A stretch of DNA of 64,000 nucleotides from Pseudomonas entomophila (GCF_013523125.1 NZ_JAAMQJ010000016.1:1-64000); one strand, 5' to 3'. Counted from the first letter of the stretch, positions 1 to 9,982 are shown. A program made the numbers and translations. Notes: generated by a model not told the origin, from the letters alone.

Positions 1-195
1 GTGGGAGGGAGGGACAGTGTGCCATGGGCAGAAACGACCTGTGATACGCCGTCAGAAAAAGCATCTGATCATGGGCGACATTGCTGTACGATGCCAAGGT
101 CAGCCAGGACGGTCCCCGACGCTTTTGCCCTTTCGCGCAAGACCGTTCACGTCACCATGCCTACCACTGCCCGACACCCTTGAGAGAAGGCGCTC

Positions 196-2532
196 ATGTG
201 CACTCCGCCTTCGACCATGACCTCCTACTCTTCCCACGTCCCTGAACAGGGCCGAAAGAACAGCACGGTGAGCCTTCTGGACAACCTTTCCTTCGAACAA
301 GCCCTGGCCAATTGCGCCAACGAGCCTATCCAGTACCCCGGCGCCATCCAGCCTCACGGCGTATTGATGACGCTCAGCGAGCCTGCGCTGCACATCGTGC
401 AGATCAGCGCGAACGTCGAGGCACGGCTGGGCGTTCCCGTGGACCAGGCTCTGGGCCGGCCACTGGCCCAGGTGCTTGGCCCGGTGCTGGCCGATGACGT
501 GCGTGAGCTGGTCGCGCTGAACCTGGCCGAGCGCCTGCAACCGTTGCGCATGGACGTGAACGGCACGCGCTTCGAAGGCTTCGTCCATCGCCATGACGGC
601 CTGTTGATCCTCGAACTCGAAGTGCTGGCCCCGGGCAAACGTGACCCACACCACCACCTCGACCGCCTGCTGCAGCGCTTGCACGCCGCCCCTGGCCTGG
701 ACGCGTTGTACGCACTGGCGGTCAACGAGGTGCAGGCACTGACCGGCTACGACCGCGTGCTGATCTACCGCTTCGAAGCCGAAGGCCATGGGCAGGTGAT
801 TGCCGAGGCGTCCTCGCCCGGCATGGAGCTGTTCGAGGGCCTGTTCTTCCCGGCTTCGGACATTCCAGCCCAGGCCCGTCAGTTGTACCTGAGCAACTGG
901 CTGCGCATCATTCCGGACGCCAACTACACGCCAGTGCCTGTCCTGCCCGCCCTGAGGCCGGACACCGAGGCCCCTCTGGACCTGAGTTTCGCGACGCTGC
1001 GCAGCGTGTCGCCCATCCATTGCCAGTACATGCGCAACATGGACGTGCTCTCGTCGATGAGCATCTCGCTGATCTGCGAAGGTCGTCTCTGGGGCCTGAT
1101 CACCTGTGGCCACCGTACCCCCCTGCACGTGCCCAGCGACCTGCGTGGCGCGTGCAAGACCATCGGTCAGGTGCTGTCGTTGCAGATCAGTGCCATGCAG
1201 GCGCTGCAGCTGTCCGCCGAGCGCGAGTCCAAGCTCGATAACCTGGCTGGGTTGACCCAGGCCATGCGCCACAGCGCAGGTACGGTGTTCGAGGGGCTGG
1301 GCGAGCATACCGAGGCCTTGATGGCACTGGTCGATGCCGACGGCGTGGCGATCATCGAGGACCAGCAGTTGCACATGGCCGGGCGTTGCCCCGAGCCGGC
1401 CCTGGTCCGGGAACTGCACCAGTGGATCGCGCAGCAGGCCATGCCCGTGTTCGACACCGACGAGCTGGGCAGCCACTTCGCACCGGCCAGGGCCTACCGG
1501 CTTCAAGCCAGTGGCGTACTGGCCCTGACCCTGCCCAAGCCCGTCACCAATGGCATCCTCTGGTTTCGCCCGGAGGTCAAGGAGACGCTGTCCTGGAGCG
1601 GCGACCCGAGCAAGCCGATGCACCTGGATCCGTCCGACGGCACGCTACGCCTGCGTCCGCGTACGTCGTTCGAGCTGTGGAAGGTGGAGATGCAAGGCAT
1701 TTCGCGCATGTGGTCCCACGGCGATCGATTCGCCGCCAACGAACTGCGTCGCTGGGCCCTGGAGATCGACCTGTCGCACCAAGTGCTGCGCGAGCAGGCG
1801 GCAGTGCGCGCCCGCGATGACCTGGTGGCCGTGGTCTCGCATGACCTGCGCAACCCCATGACGGTGATCGGCATGCTGTGCGGCATGATGCAGAAGGCCT
1901 TCAGCGGCGACGGCTCCAATGCCTCGCGGCGCATCACCTCGGCGATCGGCACCATGCAACAGGCCACCAGCCGCATGAACGCCCTGCTCGACGACTTGCT
2001 GGACACCTCGAAGATCGAGGCAGGGCGCTACGTGATCACGCCGGCCGCGCTGGACGTCACGCAGATCCTCGAGGAAGCGCAGACACTGCTGTCGCCCCTG
2101 GCGGTGCTCAAATCGGTTCTGGTCACCTTCGAGGCCGAGCCAGGGCTCTGGGTGGATGCCGATCCCGAGCGCTTGTTCCAGGTGCTGTCGAACCTGGTGG
2201 GCAATGCCATCAAGTTTACCGATGCCGAAGGCGTGGTGCAGGTCAGCGCAGTGGCCAGCGGCGACGTCGTCGCGTTCACCGTGCGCGATACGGGCCGTGG
2301 CATACCGGTCGATCAGCTGCCGTACGTGTTCGACCGCTACTGGACGGGCCGCGAGGGCAATCCGAACGGTACGGGGCTGGGGCTCTACATCACCCAAGGG
2401 ATCATCAAAGCCCATGGTGGCAGCATCGAAGCCAGCAGCCTGCCCGGCCTGGGCAGCACGTTCCGGTTCACCCTGCCACGGCTGCACCCTGAGGTACCGT
2501 CCTTGTCGGACACGCGCGCCGACGCACCGTGA
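196..2532 (+). CDS. bphP: Bacteriophytochrome sensor histidine kinase
   Basis: This is a red/far-red light-sensing histidine kinase of the biliverdin-binding phytochrome family. The 778-aa protein shows a PAS_2 domain (about 30-130), a GAF chromophore domain with the PASDIP motif (about 145-320), a PHY domain with the tongue motif PRTSF at 488-492, a HisKA domain with H-box His549, and a C-terminal HATPase domain (GTGLGLYI). Cys40, in NCANEPIQYPG, aligns with the biliverdin-attaching Cys of family members. There is no transmembrane segment, so it is cytosolic. A second ATG at 220 is an alternative start. No response regulator or haem oxygenase gene lies downstream, so partner and chromophore supply are unknown from this window. 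Confidence 0.93.
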   Translation: MCTPPSTMTSYSSHVPEQGRKNSTVSLLDNLSFEQALANCANEPIQYPGAIQPHGVLMTLSEPALHIVQISANVEARLGVPVDQALGRPLAQVLGPVLADDVRELVALNLAERLQPLRMDVNGTRFEGFVHRHDGLLILELEVLAPGKRDPHHHLDRLLQRLHAAPGLDALYALAVNEVQALTGYDRVLIYRFEAEGHGQVIAEASSPGMELFEGLFFPASDIPAQARQLYLSNWLRIIPDANYTPVPVLPALRPDTEAPLDLSFATLRSVSPIHCQYMRNMDVLSSMSISLICEGRLWGLITCGHRTPLHVPSDLRGACKTIGQVLSLQISAMQALQLSAERESKLDNLAGLTQAMRHSAGTVFEGLGEHTEALMALVDADGVAIIEDQQLHMAGRCPEPALVRELHQWIAQQAMPVFDTDELGSHFAPARAYRLQASGVLALTLPKPVTNGILWFRPEVKETLSWSGDPSKPMHLDPSDGTLRLRPRTSFELWKVEMQGISRMWSHGDRFAANELRRWALEIDLSHQVLREQAAVRARDDLVAVVSHDLRNPMTVIGMLCGMMQKAFSGDGSNASRRITSAIGTMQQATSRMNALLDDLLDTSKIEAGRYVITPAALDVTQILEEAQTLLSPLAVLKSVLVTFEAEPGLWVDADPERLFQVLSNLVGNAIKFTDAEGVVQVSAVASGDVVAFTVRDTGRGIPVDQLPYVFDRYWTGREGNPNGTGLGLYITQGIIKAHGGSIEASSLPGLGSTFRFTLPRLHPEVPSLSDTRADAP

Positions 2533-2665
2533 GCGCATCCTGGTAACAGCCATGCGACTGGCACGGCCCAGGAGGATGCCACGTCGACGGCACCGTGACC
2601 GTGCCTAAATCCAGCGCGTCCTGCCTCGTTTTCTGGGTAAGCCCATGAACACAAGGACGCGCACC

Positions 2666-3751
2666 ATGGCCTTCCTCTCTCGCCGCTCATTGATGGGGCT
2701 CGGCCTGGTACTGCCGACCTTGCCGCGCCTGGCCTGGTCGGCGCCGTCCGTCGACAGGCGCCCGTCTGCGCCGGTTCTGCTCAACTACAACGAAAGCCCC
2801 TGGGGCCCGAGCGCGGCGGCGCGGCGCGCCATGCAAGACGGCATCGTCCAGGCAGGGCGCTACCCGTACGGCGCGCAGTATCGGCTGATCGACATCTATG
2901 CCGCACAGCAGGGCCTTGAGGCCAGCCAGGTGCAGGTTTTCGGCGGTTCCCGGCTGGCGCTGCAGCATGCCGTCCTGGCGTTCACCGGACCCCGCAGCCT
3001 GGTGATGGCCGACCCGTCCTACGAAGAGCCCGCCCAGGCCGCCGCGCGCCATGGCGCCACGGTACATGCCGTTGCCCTGAACCGACAGCACGCGCATGAC
3101 GTCGATGCGATGCTGGCAGCGGATGCCCAGGCTGGATTGATCTATGTCTGCAACCCCAACAACCCCACCGGCACGCTCACGCCCCGCGCCGACATCGAAC
3201 GCCTGCTACGCGACAAGCCGGAAGGGTGCGTGGTGGTGGTCGACGAGGCATACATCCATTTCAGCGATGCCCTCAGTTGCGTCGACCTGATCGCGCGCCA
3301 CCCGGAGCTGCTGGTGCTTCAGACCTTTTCCAAGCTCTACGGCCTGGCCGGGGCACGGCTGGGGCTGGCCCTCGGGCAAACGCCCTTGCTCGAGCGGCTG
3401 GAAGTTCACGATGGCTACAACGTTTCCAACGTATCGGCGCTGCTGGCAGGGCAAGCGTCCCTGGAAGACGAGGCGCTGGTCCCGTCGCGCAAGGCGCTCA
3501 ACACGCGCTTGCGCGAAGAAACCATTACCTGGCTGGGCGAGCGAGGCTGGCGCTGCACGGCTTCGCAGGCCAACTGCTTCATGATCGACCTGCGCCAGCC
3601 GGCACAACCGGTGGTCGAGCGCCTGGCAGCGGCAGGTGTCATGGTGGGCCGTGTCTGGCCCAGCTGGCGGCACTGGATGCGTGTCAGCGTTGGCGACGAC
3701 ACTGACATGCAACGTTTCAGAGAGACTTTCGCACGGGCCGTTTCTTCGTAG
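2666..3751 (+). CDS. Tat-exported PLP-dependent aminotransferase (HisC-like fold)
   Basis: This is a class I/II aminotransferase resembling histidinol-phosphate aminotransferase. It has the NPNNPTG substrate/PLP loop, VDEAYIHF, and the PLP-lysine motif TFSKLYGLAGARLG. The N-terminus (SRRSLMGLGL, then a hydrophobic stretch ending near AWSA) is a twin-arginine signal, so the enzyme should fold in the cytosol and be exported to the periplasm. I chose the ATG at 2666 because AAGGA lies 8 bases upstream. The in-frame ATG at 2645 lacks a ribosome site and would bury the twin arginines further in. Ordinary HisC is cytosolic, so a biosynthetic histidine role is unlikely; the substrate is unknown. Confidence 0.85.
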   Translation: MAFLSRRSLMGLGLVLPTLPRLAWSAPSVDRRPSAPVLLNYNESPWGPSAAARRAMQDGIVQAGRYPYGAQYRLIDIYAAQQGLEASQVQVFGGSRLALQHAVLAFTGPRSLVMADPSYEEPAQAAARHGATVHAVALNRQHAHDVDAMLAADAQAGLIYVCNPNNPTGTLTPRADIERLLRDKPEGCVVVVDEAYIHFSDALSCVDLIARHPELLVLQTFSKLYGLAGARLGLALGQTPLLERLEVHDGYNVSNVSALLAGQASLEDEALVPSRKALNTRLREETITWLGERGWRCTASQANCFMIDLRQPAQPVVERLAAAGVMVGRVWPSWRHWMRVSVGDDTDMQRFRETFARAVSS

Positions 3752-3820
3752 ACCCCCTCCCTGATGCTGAAGGACATGGTTTACAGCCTTCGCGGGCCCT
3801 GCGGACCCAATCGCGGCGAA

Positions 3821-3886
3821 TGTGGGCTTGCCCGCGATGCAGGCGGCGCCGGATCGGACGCCATCGCGGGCAAGCCCGCTCCCACA
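3821..3886. repeat. REP-type inverted repeat pair
   Basis: The left arm GTGGGCTTGCCCGCGAT and the right arm ATCGCGGGCAAGCCCGCT face each other across about 25 bases, forming a typical Pseudomonas paired REP element between convergent genes. It is almost identical in arms and spacer to the copy at 17431-17502. Confidence 0.8.
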
Positions 3887-3942
3887 CGGACCGCAATGCC
3901 CTGCCTTATCGCGGTGTGACTACGGGTGGAGCGGCCCCAGTG

Positions 3943-3966
3943 CCGCGATTGGGCCCGCAGGGCCCA
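3943..3966 (+). repeat. Dispersed GC-rich repeat (GCGATTGGGCCCGCAGGG)
   Basis: This 24-bp unit is repeated exactly at 59196-59219 and in inverted, slightly diverged form at about 3790-3816. Both forward copies are preceded by GGTGGAGCGGCCCC, at 3925-3938 and about 59164-59177. It is a separate family from the REP element. Function is unknown; a terminator or REP-like mobile repeat is possible. Confidence 0.6.
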
Positions 3967-4077
3967 CACATCAGCCCATGCGGTCGGACAGTTGCTCCCA
4001 CAGGGTCGTACAGCCAGTCTCACGACGGTGTAGTCATGGGTGAGCCGTCCTTTCACTCCCGGCAACCGAGGCGAGTC

Positions 4078-5457
4078 TCAGGCCAGTTTCGAGGCACCCA
4101 CTTCGCGGGAAGCGGTACGCAAGGTCACGAACTCTTCCGCTGCGGTCGGGTGCACGCCGATGGTCTCGTCGAACTGTTGCTTGGTCGCGCCAGCCTTGAG
4201 CGCCACGCCCAGGCCTTGGATGATCTCGCCGGCATCCGGGCCGACCATGTGGCAACCCAGTACCCGATCGGTCTCGGCGTCGACCACCACCTTCATCAGG
4301 GTCTTTTCCTGCACGTCGGTCAGGGTCAGCTTCATCGGTCGGAACCGGCTTTCGTAGATCTTCAGGGCATGTCCGGCGTCCAGTGCCTCTTCTTCGGTCA
4401 GGCCGACGGTACCGATCGGTGGCTGACTGAACACGGCCGTGGGGATGCCCCGGTAGTCGACCGGACGGTACTGTTCGGGCTTGAACAGACGACGCGCCAC
4501 GGCCATGCCTTCGGCCAGGGCCACGGGCGTGAGCTGCACGCGCCCGATCACGTCGCCGATCGCCAGGATCGACGGTTCGGTGGTCTGGTACTGCTCATCG
4601 ACCTTGACGTAGCCGCGCTCGTCCAATTCGACCTGGGTGTGTTCCAGGCCCAGGTTGTCGAGCATCGGCCGGCGGCCGGTGGCGTAGAAGATGCAATCGG
4701 CCTCCAGCGTCCGGCCATCCTTCAGGGTCGCCTTGAGGCTGCCGTCGGGCTGGCGGTCGATGCGCTGGATGTCGCTGTTGAATTGCAGGTCCATGCCGCG
4801 CTTCTCCAGCTCCTCCTTCAAGTGCTGGCGCACCGAGCCGTCGAACCCGCGCAGGAACAGCTCGCCCCGGTAGAGCAGGCTGGTCCGGGCACCCAGGCCA
4901 TGGAAGATGCCGGCGAATTCCACGGCGATGTAGCCACCGCCCACTACCAGCACGCGCTTGGGCAGCGTGTCGAGGTAGAACGCCTCGTTGGAGCTGATCG
5001 CCAGTTCCTTGCCCGGGATGTCGGGCATCTGCGGCCACCCGCCGGTGGCGATGAGGATGCGCTCGGCCGTGTGCCGCTGGCCGTCGACCTCCACCTCGTG
5101 CGGCCCGGTGAGGCGGGCATGGCCTTCGAGCAAGGTCACGCCGCTGTCGACCAGCAGCTTGCGGTAGATGCCGTTGAGCCGCTCGATCTCGCGGTTCTTG
5201 TTACCGATCAAGGTGCCCCAGTCGAAGTGCCCTTCCTCGAGCGTCCAGCCATAACCGGCGGCCTGCTCGAGCTCGTCGGCGACATGGGCGCCATACACCA
5301 GCAGTTTTTTCGGCACGCACCCGACGTTGACGCAGGTACCTCCCAGGTAGCGGCTCTCGGCCACCGCCACTTTGGCGCCGAACCCGGCGGCGAAGCGTGC
5401 GGCACGCACGCCACCGGACCCTGCGCCAATCACGAACAGATCAAAATCGTAGGCCAC
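4078..5457 (-). CDS. gor: Glutathione-disulfide reductase
   Basis: This flavoprotein reduces glutathione disulfide with NADPH and keeps the cytosolic thiol pool reduced. The 459-aa protein has the N-terminal FAD-binding [11 protein letters not shown], the redox-active disulfide CVNVGC (Cys42, Cys47), the second nucleotide-binding motif [10 protein letters not shown], and the C-terminal dimerisation domain with the catalytic HPTAAEE. The start is GTG, supported by GAGAGGTGAG just upstream. Length and motifs fit glutathione reductase rather than dihydrolipoamide dehydrogenase or mercuric reductase. galU is upstream on the same strand, about 180 bases away. Confidence 0.95.
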   Translation of the reverse strand: MAYDFDLFVIGAGSGGVRAARFAAGFGAKVAVAESRYLGGTCVNVGCVPKKLLVYGAHVADELEQAAGYGWTLEEGHFDWGTLIGNKNREIERLNGIYRKLLVDSGVTLLEGHARLTGPHEVEVDGQRHTAERILIATGGWPQMPDIPGKELAISSNEAFYLDTLPKRVLVVGGGYIAVEFAGIFHGLGARTSLLYRGELFLRGFDGSVRQHLKEELEKRGMDLQFNSDIQRIDRQPDGSLKATLKDGRTLEADCIFYATGRRPMLDNLGLEHTQVELDERGYVKVDEQYQTTEPSILAIGDVIGRVQLTPVALAEGMAVARRLFKPEQYRPVDYRGIPTAVFSQPPIGTVGLTEEEALDAGHALKIYESRFRPMKLTLTDVQEKTLMKVVVDAETDRVLGCHMVGPDAGEIIQGLGVALKAGATKQQFDETIGVHPTAAEEFVTLRTASREVGASKLA

Positions 5458-5637
5458 GTCTCACCTCTCACGAAAACGCCACCTTGGGTCATCGAGTGGG
5501 CAGTTGCAAGGCCCGAGGTACACGCCGGCCTTGACCCGCGCGACTGCCTCTTGCCCGAACCGCCTCTTCTCGACCCGAAGGTGGCGTGTGTTGTCACTGG
5601 GTGCAGCGGGCGAACCTCACCCGCTGCCCGACCCGGC

Positions 5638-6477
5638 TCAGTGAGCCTTGCCGGTCTTGTAGTAGTTCTCGAAGCAGAAGTTGGTCGCGTCGATGTAGCC
5701 TTCGGCGCCACCGCAGTCGAACCGCTTGCCCTTGAACTTGTAGGCGATCACGCAGCCGTTCTGGGCCTGCTTCATCAGTGCGTCAGTGATCTGGATCTCG
5801 CCGCCCTTGCCCGGCTCGACTTCGCCGATGATGTCGAAGATGTCGGGGGTCAGGATGTAGCGGCCGATGATCGCCAGGTTCGACGGCGCGTCTTCGGGCT
5901 TAGGCTTCTCGACCATGTTGGTGACGCGGAAGATGTCGTCACGGATCATGTCGCCGGCGATCACGCCGTACTTGTGGGTCTCCTGCGGATCGACTTCCTG
6001 GATGGCGACGATCGAGCAGCGGAACTGGTTGTAGAGCTTGACCATCTGGGTCAGCACGCCATCGCCTTCTGGGTTGACGCACAGGTCGTCGGCCAGGACC
6101 ACGGCGAAGGGTTCGTCGCCGATCAGCGGACGACCGGTCAAGATCGCATGGCCCAGGCCCTTCATCTCGGTCTGACGGGTGTAGGAGAACGAGCACTCGT
6201 CGAGCAGGCGACGAATACCGACCAGGTATTTTTCCTTGTCGGTGCCCTTGATCTGGTTTTCCAATTCGTAGCTGATGTCGAAGTGGTCTTCCAGGGCACG
6301 TTTGCCGCGACCGGTGACGATGGAGATTTCGTTCAACCCGGCATCCAGTGCTTCTTCGACGCCGTACTGGATCAACGGCTTGTTGACCACCGGCAGCATT
6401 TCCTTGGGCATGGCTTTGGTCGCAGGCAGGAAGCGTGTGCCGTAGCCGGCAGCCGGGAACAAGCATTTCTTGATCAT
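5638..6477 (-). CDS. galU: UTP-glucose-1-phosphate uridylyltransferase
   Basis: This enzyme makes UDP-glucose from UTP and glucose-1-phosphate for LPS, exopolysaccharide and trehalose pathways. The 279-aa protein opens with MIKKCLFPAAGYGTRFLP, the nucleotidyltransferase signature, followed by KEMLPV and the conserved KPKPEDAPS region. The reading frame continues upstream to 6675, but the family N-terminus and a good ribosome site (ACTAAGGACG) place the start at 6477. Confidence 0.95.
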   Translation of the reverse strand: MIKKCLFPAAGYGTRFLPATKAMPKEMLPVVNKPLIQYGVEEALDAGLNEISIVTGRGKRALEDHFDISYELENQIKGTDKEKYLVGIRRLLDECSFSYTRQTEMKGLGHAILTGRPLIGDEPFAVVLADDLCVNPEGDGVLTQMVKLYNQFRCSIVAIQEVDPQETHKYGVIAGDMIRDDIFRVTNMVEKPKPEDAPSNLAIIGRYILTPDIFDIIGEVEPGKGGEIQITDALMKQAQNGCVIAYKFKGKRFDCGGAEGYIDATNFCFENYYKTGKAH

Positions 6478-6678
6478 ATACGTCCTTAGTGGGGCTCGGC
6501 GGTGTGAAATCGGCGCAGTCTCATGAGGCATCGGTCGCCCTACGATGCCTGGCTGCGCTCGTTCGATTTCGTGATAGAGGCGTTGGTAGTGTAGATAGTT
6601 CCATGGGCCGCTGAACATTAGGGCGCGCAAATATTTTCGCGCGTCTCGGTCGACCCGGTACGCGCGTACCCTCATCGG

Positions 6679-7038
6679 TCACGTGCCCGAGATGCACTCG
6701 GTGGCCGCGTGACGCACATCACCGGGCCGCAGCGGGAAATTGCTCAGCCGTTCGTGCACCTTGATGCTGCTGCCCTCACCCTTCTTGTCGATGTCCAGCA
6801 AGGCAGCCGGTCCTGCGCCCGCGGCGAGCTTCTGTGGCACGATCAGCCGCAGCCCTTCACCCCTGACCTCTTCCTGCAACGGGCCCCGTTCATTGGCCAG
6901 GTGCGCCTTGACGCACTCGGCGTACTGCCGCGGCGTCTTGCCCGACATGACGTCCATCGTTTCATGGGACTGTTCGAGTTCCGAGACGCTGGCGCATCCG
7001 CCCAGCGCGAGTGCCAAACCGGCGACGATCCACTTCAT
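6679..7038 (-). CDS. Small putative lipoprotein
   Basis: This is a 119-aa protein with a lipoprotein signal: Met-Lys, a hydrophobic core, and the lipobox LGGC with the lipidated Cys at position 15. The mature part is hydrophilic and I do not recognise a domain. The frame extends upstream, but only the ATG at 7038 gives a normal lipoprotein leader, with a GGAG 12-15 bases upstream. It lies alone on the minus strand between galU and the divergent DUF1883 gene. Confidence 0.75.
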   Translation of the reverse strand: MKWIVAGLALALGGCASVSELEQSHETMDVMSGKTPRQYAECVKAHLANERGPLQEEVRGEGLRLIVPQKLAAGAGPAALLDIDKKGEGSSIKVHERLSNFPLRPGDVRHAATECISGT

Positions 7039-7198
7039 GGGATTCGAGTTCTCCGCAAAAACCCTTATGACCGTGACCGGGCGGTTTTGCTCCCGGCGCT
7101 GCCACAGATACTTGTCCGCCTGCCATGACGCAGGGCAACCGCCCGGCACATCGTGGTATCGTGCGCGCTTGCAGAACCTTTACCTTGCGGAGCCCTTC

Positions 7199-7501
7199 AT
7201 GAAATTCATCCACCAGCGCGAGCACCTCAACGAAGATGACATCGTCGTCATCGAGTGCTCCCAGCGCTGCAACATTCGCCTGATGAACGACGCCAACTTC
7301 CGCAGCTTCAAGAATGGCGGCCGTCATACCTATCACGGTGGCGCGTTCGATCGTTTCCCGGCGAAGATCACCGTGCCGAGCACGGGTTTCTGGAACATCA
7401 CCCTGGACACCGTCACCACCCGGCCGATCTCGGTAACCCGCAAGCCGGCGTTCACCCATAAGATCAAGATCGTCCGTCGCTCCTCGTCGCAACTGAGATA
7501 A
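7199..7501 (+). CDS. DUF1883 domain protein
   Basis: This is a 100-aa soluble protein recognised as the DUF1883 family, with the features IVVIECSQRCNIRLM, a YHGGAF motif and a basic C-terminus KIKIVRRS. No biochemical function is assigned. GGAG lies six bases upstream of the ATG. The 56-aa ORF that follows after six bases is probably co-transcribed. Confidence 0.8.
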   Translation: MKFIHQREHLNEDDIVVIECSQRCNIRLMNDANFRSFKNGGRHTYHGGAFDRFPAKITVPSTGFWNITLDTVTTRPISVTRKPAFTHKIKIVRRSSSQLR

Positions 7502-7507
7502 CGCCTC

Positions 7508-7678
7508 ATGACCCAGACCACCAAGTATGTGATCAAGTACACGCTCGACGGCATGCGCCGCTGGGATTTCGCGCTGATGACCGACGCCTCGCTCGAGCAG
7601 GCCCGTGAAGCGCTGCGCAAGCTGCACGGCGACGAGGCCGAGCAGATCAGCGACATCGTCGTCAGCAAGGCCCTGTAA
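7508..7678 (+). CDS. 56-aa conserved-looking small protein
   Basis: This small ORF starts at ATG 7508, six bases after the DUF1883 stop, and ends with TAA at 7676-7678. The product begins MTQTTKYVIKYTLDGMRRWD and is acidic in its C-terminal half (GDEAEQISDI). The amphipathic helix-like middle (SLEQAREALRKLH) and high third-position GC support coding. There is no clear Shine-Dalgarno, so translation may be coupled to the upstream gene. Function is unknown. Confidence 0.6.
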   Translation: MTQTTKYVIKYTLDGMRRWDFALMTDASLEQAREALRKLHGDEAEQISDIVVSKAL

Positions 7679-7696
7679 TCACGCGAGGAGCCTGCC

Positions 7697-8779
7697 ATGC
7701 GTACCTGGCCAGACCACCGTCTTCTCGACCAGCTGGGCATCGATGTGCCCATTCTCCAGGCGCCCATGGCCGGAGCGAGCGGCGCGGCACTGGCCATCGC
7801 GGTGGGAAACGCCGGCGGACTGGGCGCACTCCCCTGCGCGATGCTGAGCCCGGCCCTGATCGAGCAGGAGATCGACGCGTTCAGGGCGGCCTGCCAGGGC
7901 CCGCTGAACCTGAACTTCTTCTGCCACCGCTCGCCAACGGCAGACGTGGCGCGCGAGGCGCGCTGGAAGCAGGCGCTCAAGCCCTACTATGAAGAGCTTG
8001 ACCTCGACTTCTCGGCCGCGACGCCCGTGTCCAGCCGCGCGCCTTTCGATGAGGCCAGCTGCGCCGTCATCGAAGCGCACCGTCCCGAGGTCGTGAGCTT
8101 CCATTTCGGCCTCCCTGCACCTGCCTTGCTGCAGCGCGTCAAGGCCACGGGCGCCAAGGTGCTCTCCAGCGCCACGACGGTCGAGGAAGCACGATGGCTC
8201 GAGGCCCATGGCTGCGATGCCATCATCGCCATGGGCTACGAGGCCGGTGGGCATCGGGGCATGTTCCTGAGCGAAGACGTCAACAGCCAGATCGGCACCT
8301 TCGCCCTGGTACCTCAAGTGGTCGATGCAGTGAGCGTCCCGGTCATCGCCGCCGGAGGCATCGCCGACCACCGCGGCCTGGTCGCTGCCTTGGCGCTGGG
8401 GGCCTCGGCCGTACAGATCGGTACCGCCTACCTGTTCAGCCCGCAGGCGAACGTGTCGACGGCCCACCGTCGAGCACTGGACAGTGCCTCGGCCAGTGAG
8501 ACGGCGTTGACCAACCTGTTCACCGGCCGCCCCGCACGCGGCATCGTCAATCGCGTGATGCGCGAACTGGGCCCCATGAGCCCGCTGGCACCGGCGTTTC
8601 CCCTGGCGGGTGGCGCACTGATGCCATTGCGCGTCGCAGGCGATGCCCAGGGCAACAGCGACTTCGGCAACCTGTGGGCAGGCCAGGCGCTGCGGCTCGG
8701 TCGCTCTCTGAGCGCCGATGCTTTGACACGCGACATCGCGACCAAGGCCCTGGCCATGGTCGGAACGTCGGAACGGTAG
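7697..8779 (+). CDS. Nitronate monooxygenase / NAD(P)H-dependent flavin oxidoreductase
   Basis: This 360-aa TIM-barrel FMN protein of the 2-nitropropane dioxygenase family oxidises nitronates. The sequence shows the N-terminal LGIDVPILQAPMAGASG, the AGGHRG loop carrying the family's catalytic His, and the phosphate-binding region VPVIAAGGIADHRG followed by LGASAVQIGTAYL. GGAG lies seven bases before the ATG. It could instead be an enoyl-reductase-like member, but the AGGHRG motif favours nitronate monooxygenase. Confidence 0.88.
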   Translation: MRTWPDHRLLDQLGIDVPILQAPMAGASGAALAIAVGNAGGLGALPCAMLSPALIEQEIDAFRAACQGPLNLNFFCHRSPTADVAREARWKQALKPYYEELDLDFSAATPVSSRAPFDEASCAVIEAHRPEVVSFHFGLPAPALLQRVKATGAKVLSSATTVEEARWLEAHGCDAIIAMGYEAGGHRGMFLSEDVNSQIGTFALVPQVVDAVSVPVIAAGGIADHRGLVAALALGASAVQIGTAYLFSPQANVSTAHRRALDSASASETALTNLFTGRPARGIVNRVMRELGPMSPLAPAFPLAGGALMPLRVAGDAQGNSDFGNLWAGQALRLGRSLSADALTRDIATKALAMVGTSER

Positions 8780-8788
8780 AGACACGAA

Positions 8789-8805
8789 GGGCCGCGACGC
8801 GGCCC
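8789..8805. terminator. Hairpin between convergent genes
   Basis: GGGCCGC and GCGGCCC form a 7-bp stem with a 3-base loop in the 37-base gap between two convergent genes. There is no T-run on either strand, so it is only a possible bidirectional terminator. Confidence 0.45.
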
Positions 8806-8816
8806 CGGGATGGAGG

Positions 8817-9029
8817 TTACTTCTCTTCCAGCACATCCTTGCCCTTGACCGCGCGCGGGCCGCGAATGGCCCAGGCGATCAAACCGATGAAGGGCAGCCA
8901 GACCACGAACACCACCCAGAGCATCTTGCGCTCCGCGCGACGATCGCTGCCGATGATGTGCCAGATCGCCCAGATCTGAAGCAGGATGAGAACCGCAGCG
9001 AGGATGATCCAGATCGTTCCGATTTCCAT
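8817..9029 (-). CDS. Small membrane protein, PLDc_N family
   Basis: This 70-aa protein has two hydrophobic helices (IWIILAAVLILLQIWAIWHI and MLWVVFVVWLPFIGLIAW) around a charged loop (GSDRRAERK). That layout is typical of the phospholipase D N-terminal (PLDc_N) membrane family found as stand-alone small proteins. The start at 9029 is supported by GGAG eight bases upstream. The role is unknown; it is probably in the inner membrane. Confidence 0.75.
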   Translation of the reverse strand: MEIGTIWIILAAVLILLQIWAIWHIIGSDRRAERKMLWVVFVVWLPFIGLIAWAIRGPRAVKGKDVLEEK

Positions 9030-9339
9030 GAATGAGTCTCCGGTGTACGTGTACCTCTTTGGTTCTCCGCACACGCCGAGGGTTCATTAAAATCTTGTCC
9101 GATCAATGCCTGTGCCATCGCGCCAGCACGTGGGGGCTGAGGCTGACGCGGGCTCGAAAAGGCGGCACCGTCATGCCACAGACCACGCGCAGGGCCGCTG
9201 CAAGCGCTTGATACCAGGCCCGTTGGCGCTACCAGGCCCATGCAGGACGTGAGGCACCTGGCGAGCGGGCATCGGCGCGGGCACTGCATGAACGTGCGCC
9301 CCTCGCCGCCGGCTGCGACCCTGTGCCGCGCCGACAGAC
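9030..9339. other. Intergenic region, nothing recognised
   Basis: These 310 bases lie between the PLDc_N gene and nfuA, both on the minus strand. I see no convincing gene, RNA or repeat. It must hold the promoter of the small membrane protein. Confidence 0.4.
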
Positions 9340-9933
<594 letters not shown>

Positions 9934-9982
9934 TCACAGACTTGCGTTCCAGTGTACGCCAACCTGGCGATGCAACAAAGTC

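Larger units (their letters stand above)
3752..4077. other. Intergenic region with REP pair and GC-rich dispersed repeats
   Basis: No gene is seen between the aminotransferase gene and gor. The stretch holds a REP-type inverted pair (3821-3886) flanked by two oppositely oriented copies of a second GC-rich repeat (about 3790-3816 reverse, 3943-3966 forward). The two convergent genes end on either side, so the repeats may also end transcription. Confidence 0.6.

Noticed and set aside
1..195. Possible gene or haem oxygenase end upstream of the first phytochrome
   Set aside because: No frame in these 195 bases reads like the C-terminus of a known protein; I see nothing supportable.
3820..6489. 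889-codon open frame on the plus strand
   Set aside because: It runs antisense through gor and galU, whose motifs are unmistakable on the minus strand. It is a high-GC shadow frame.
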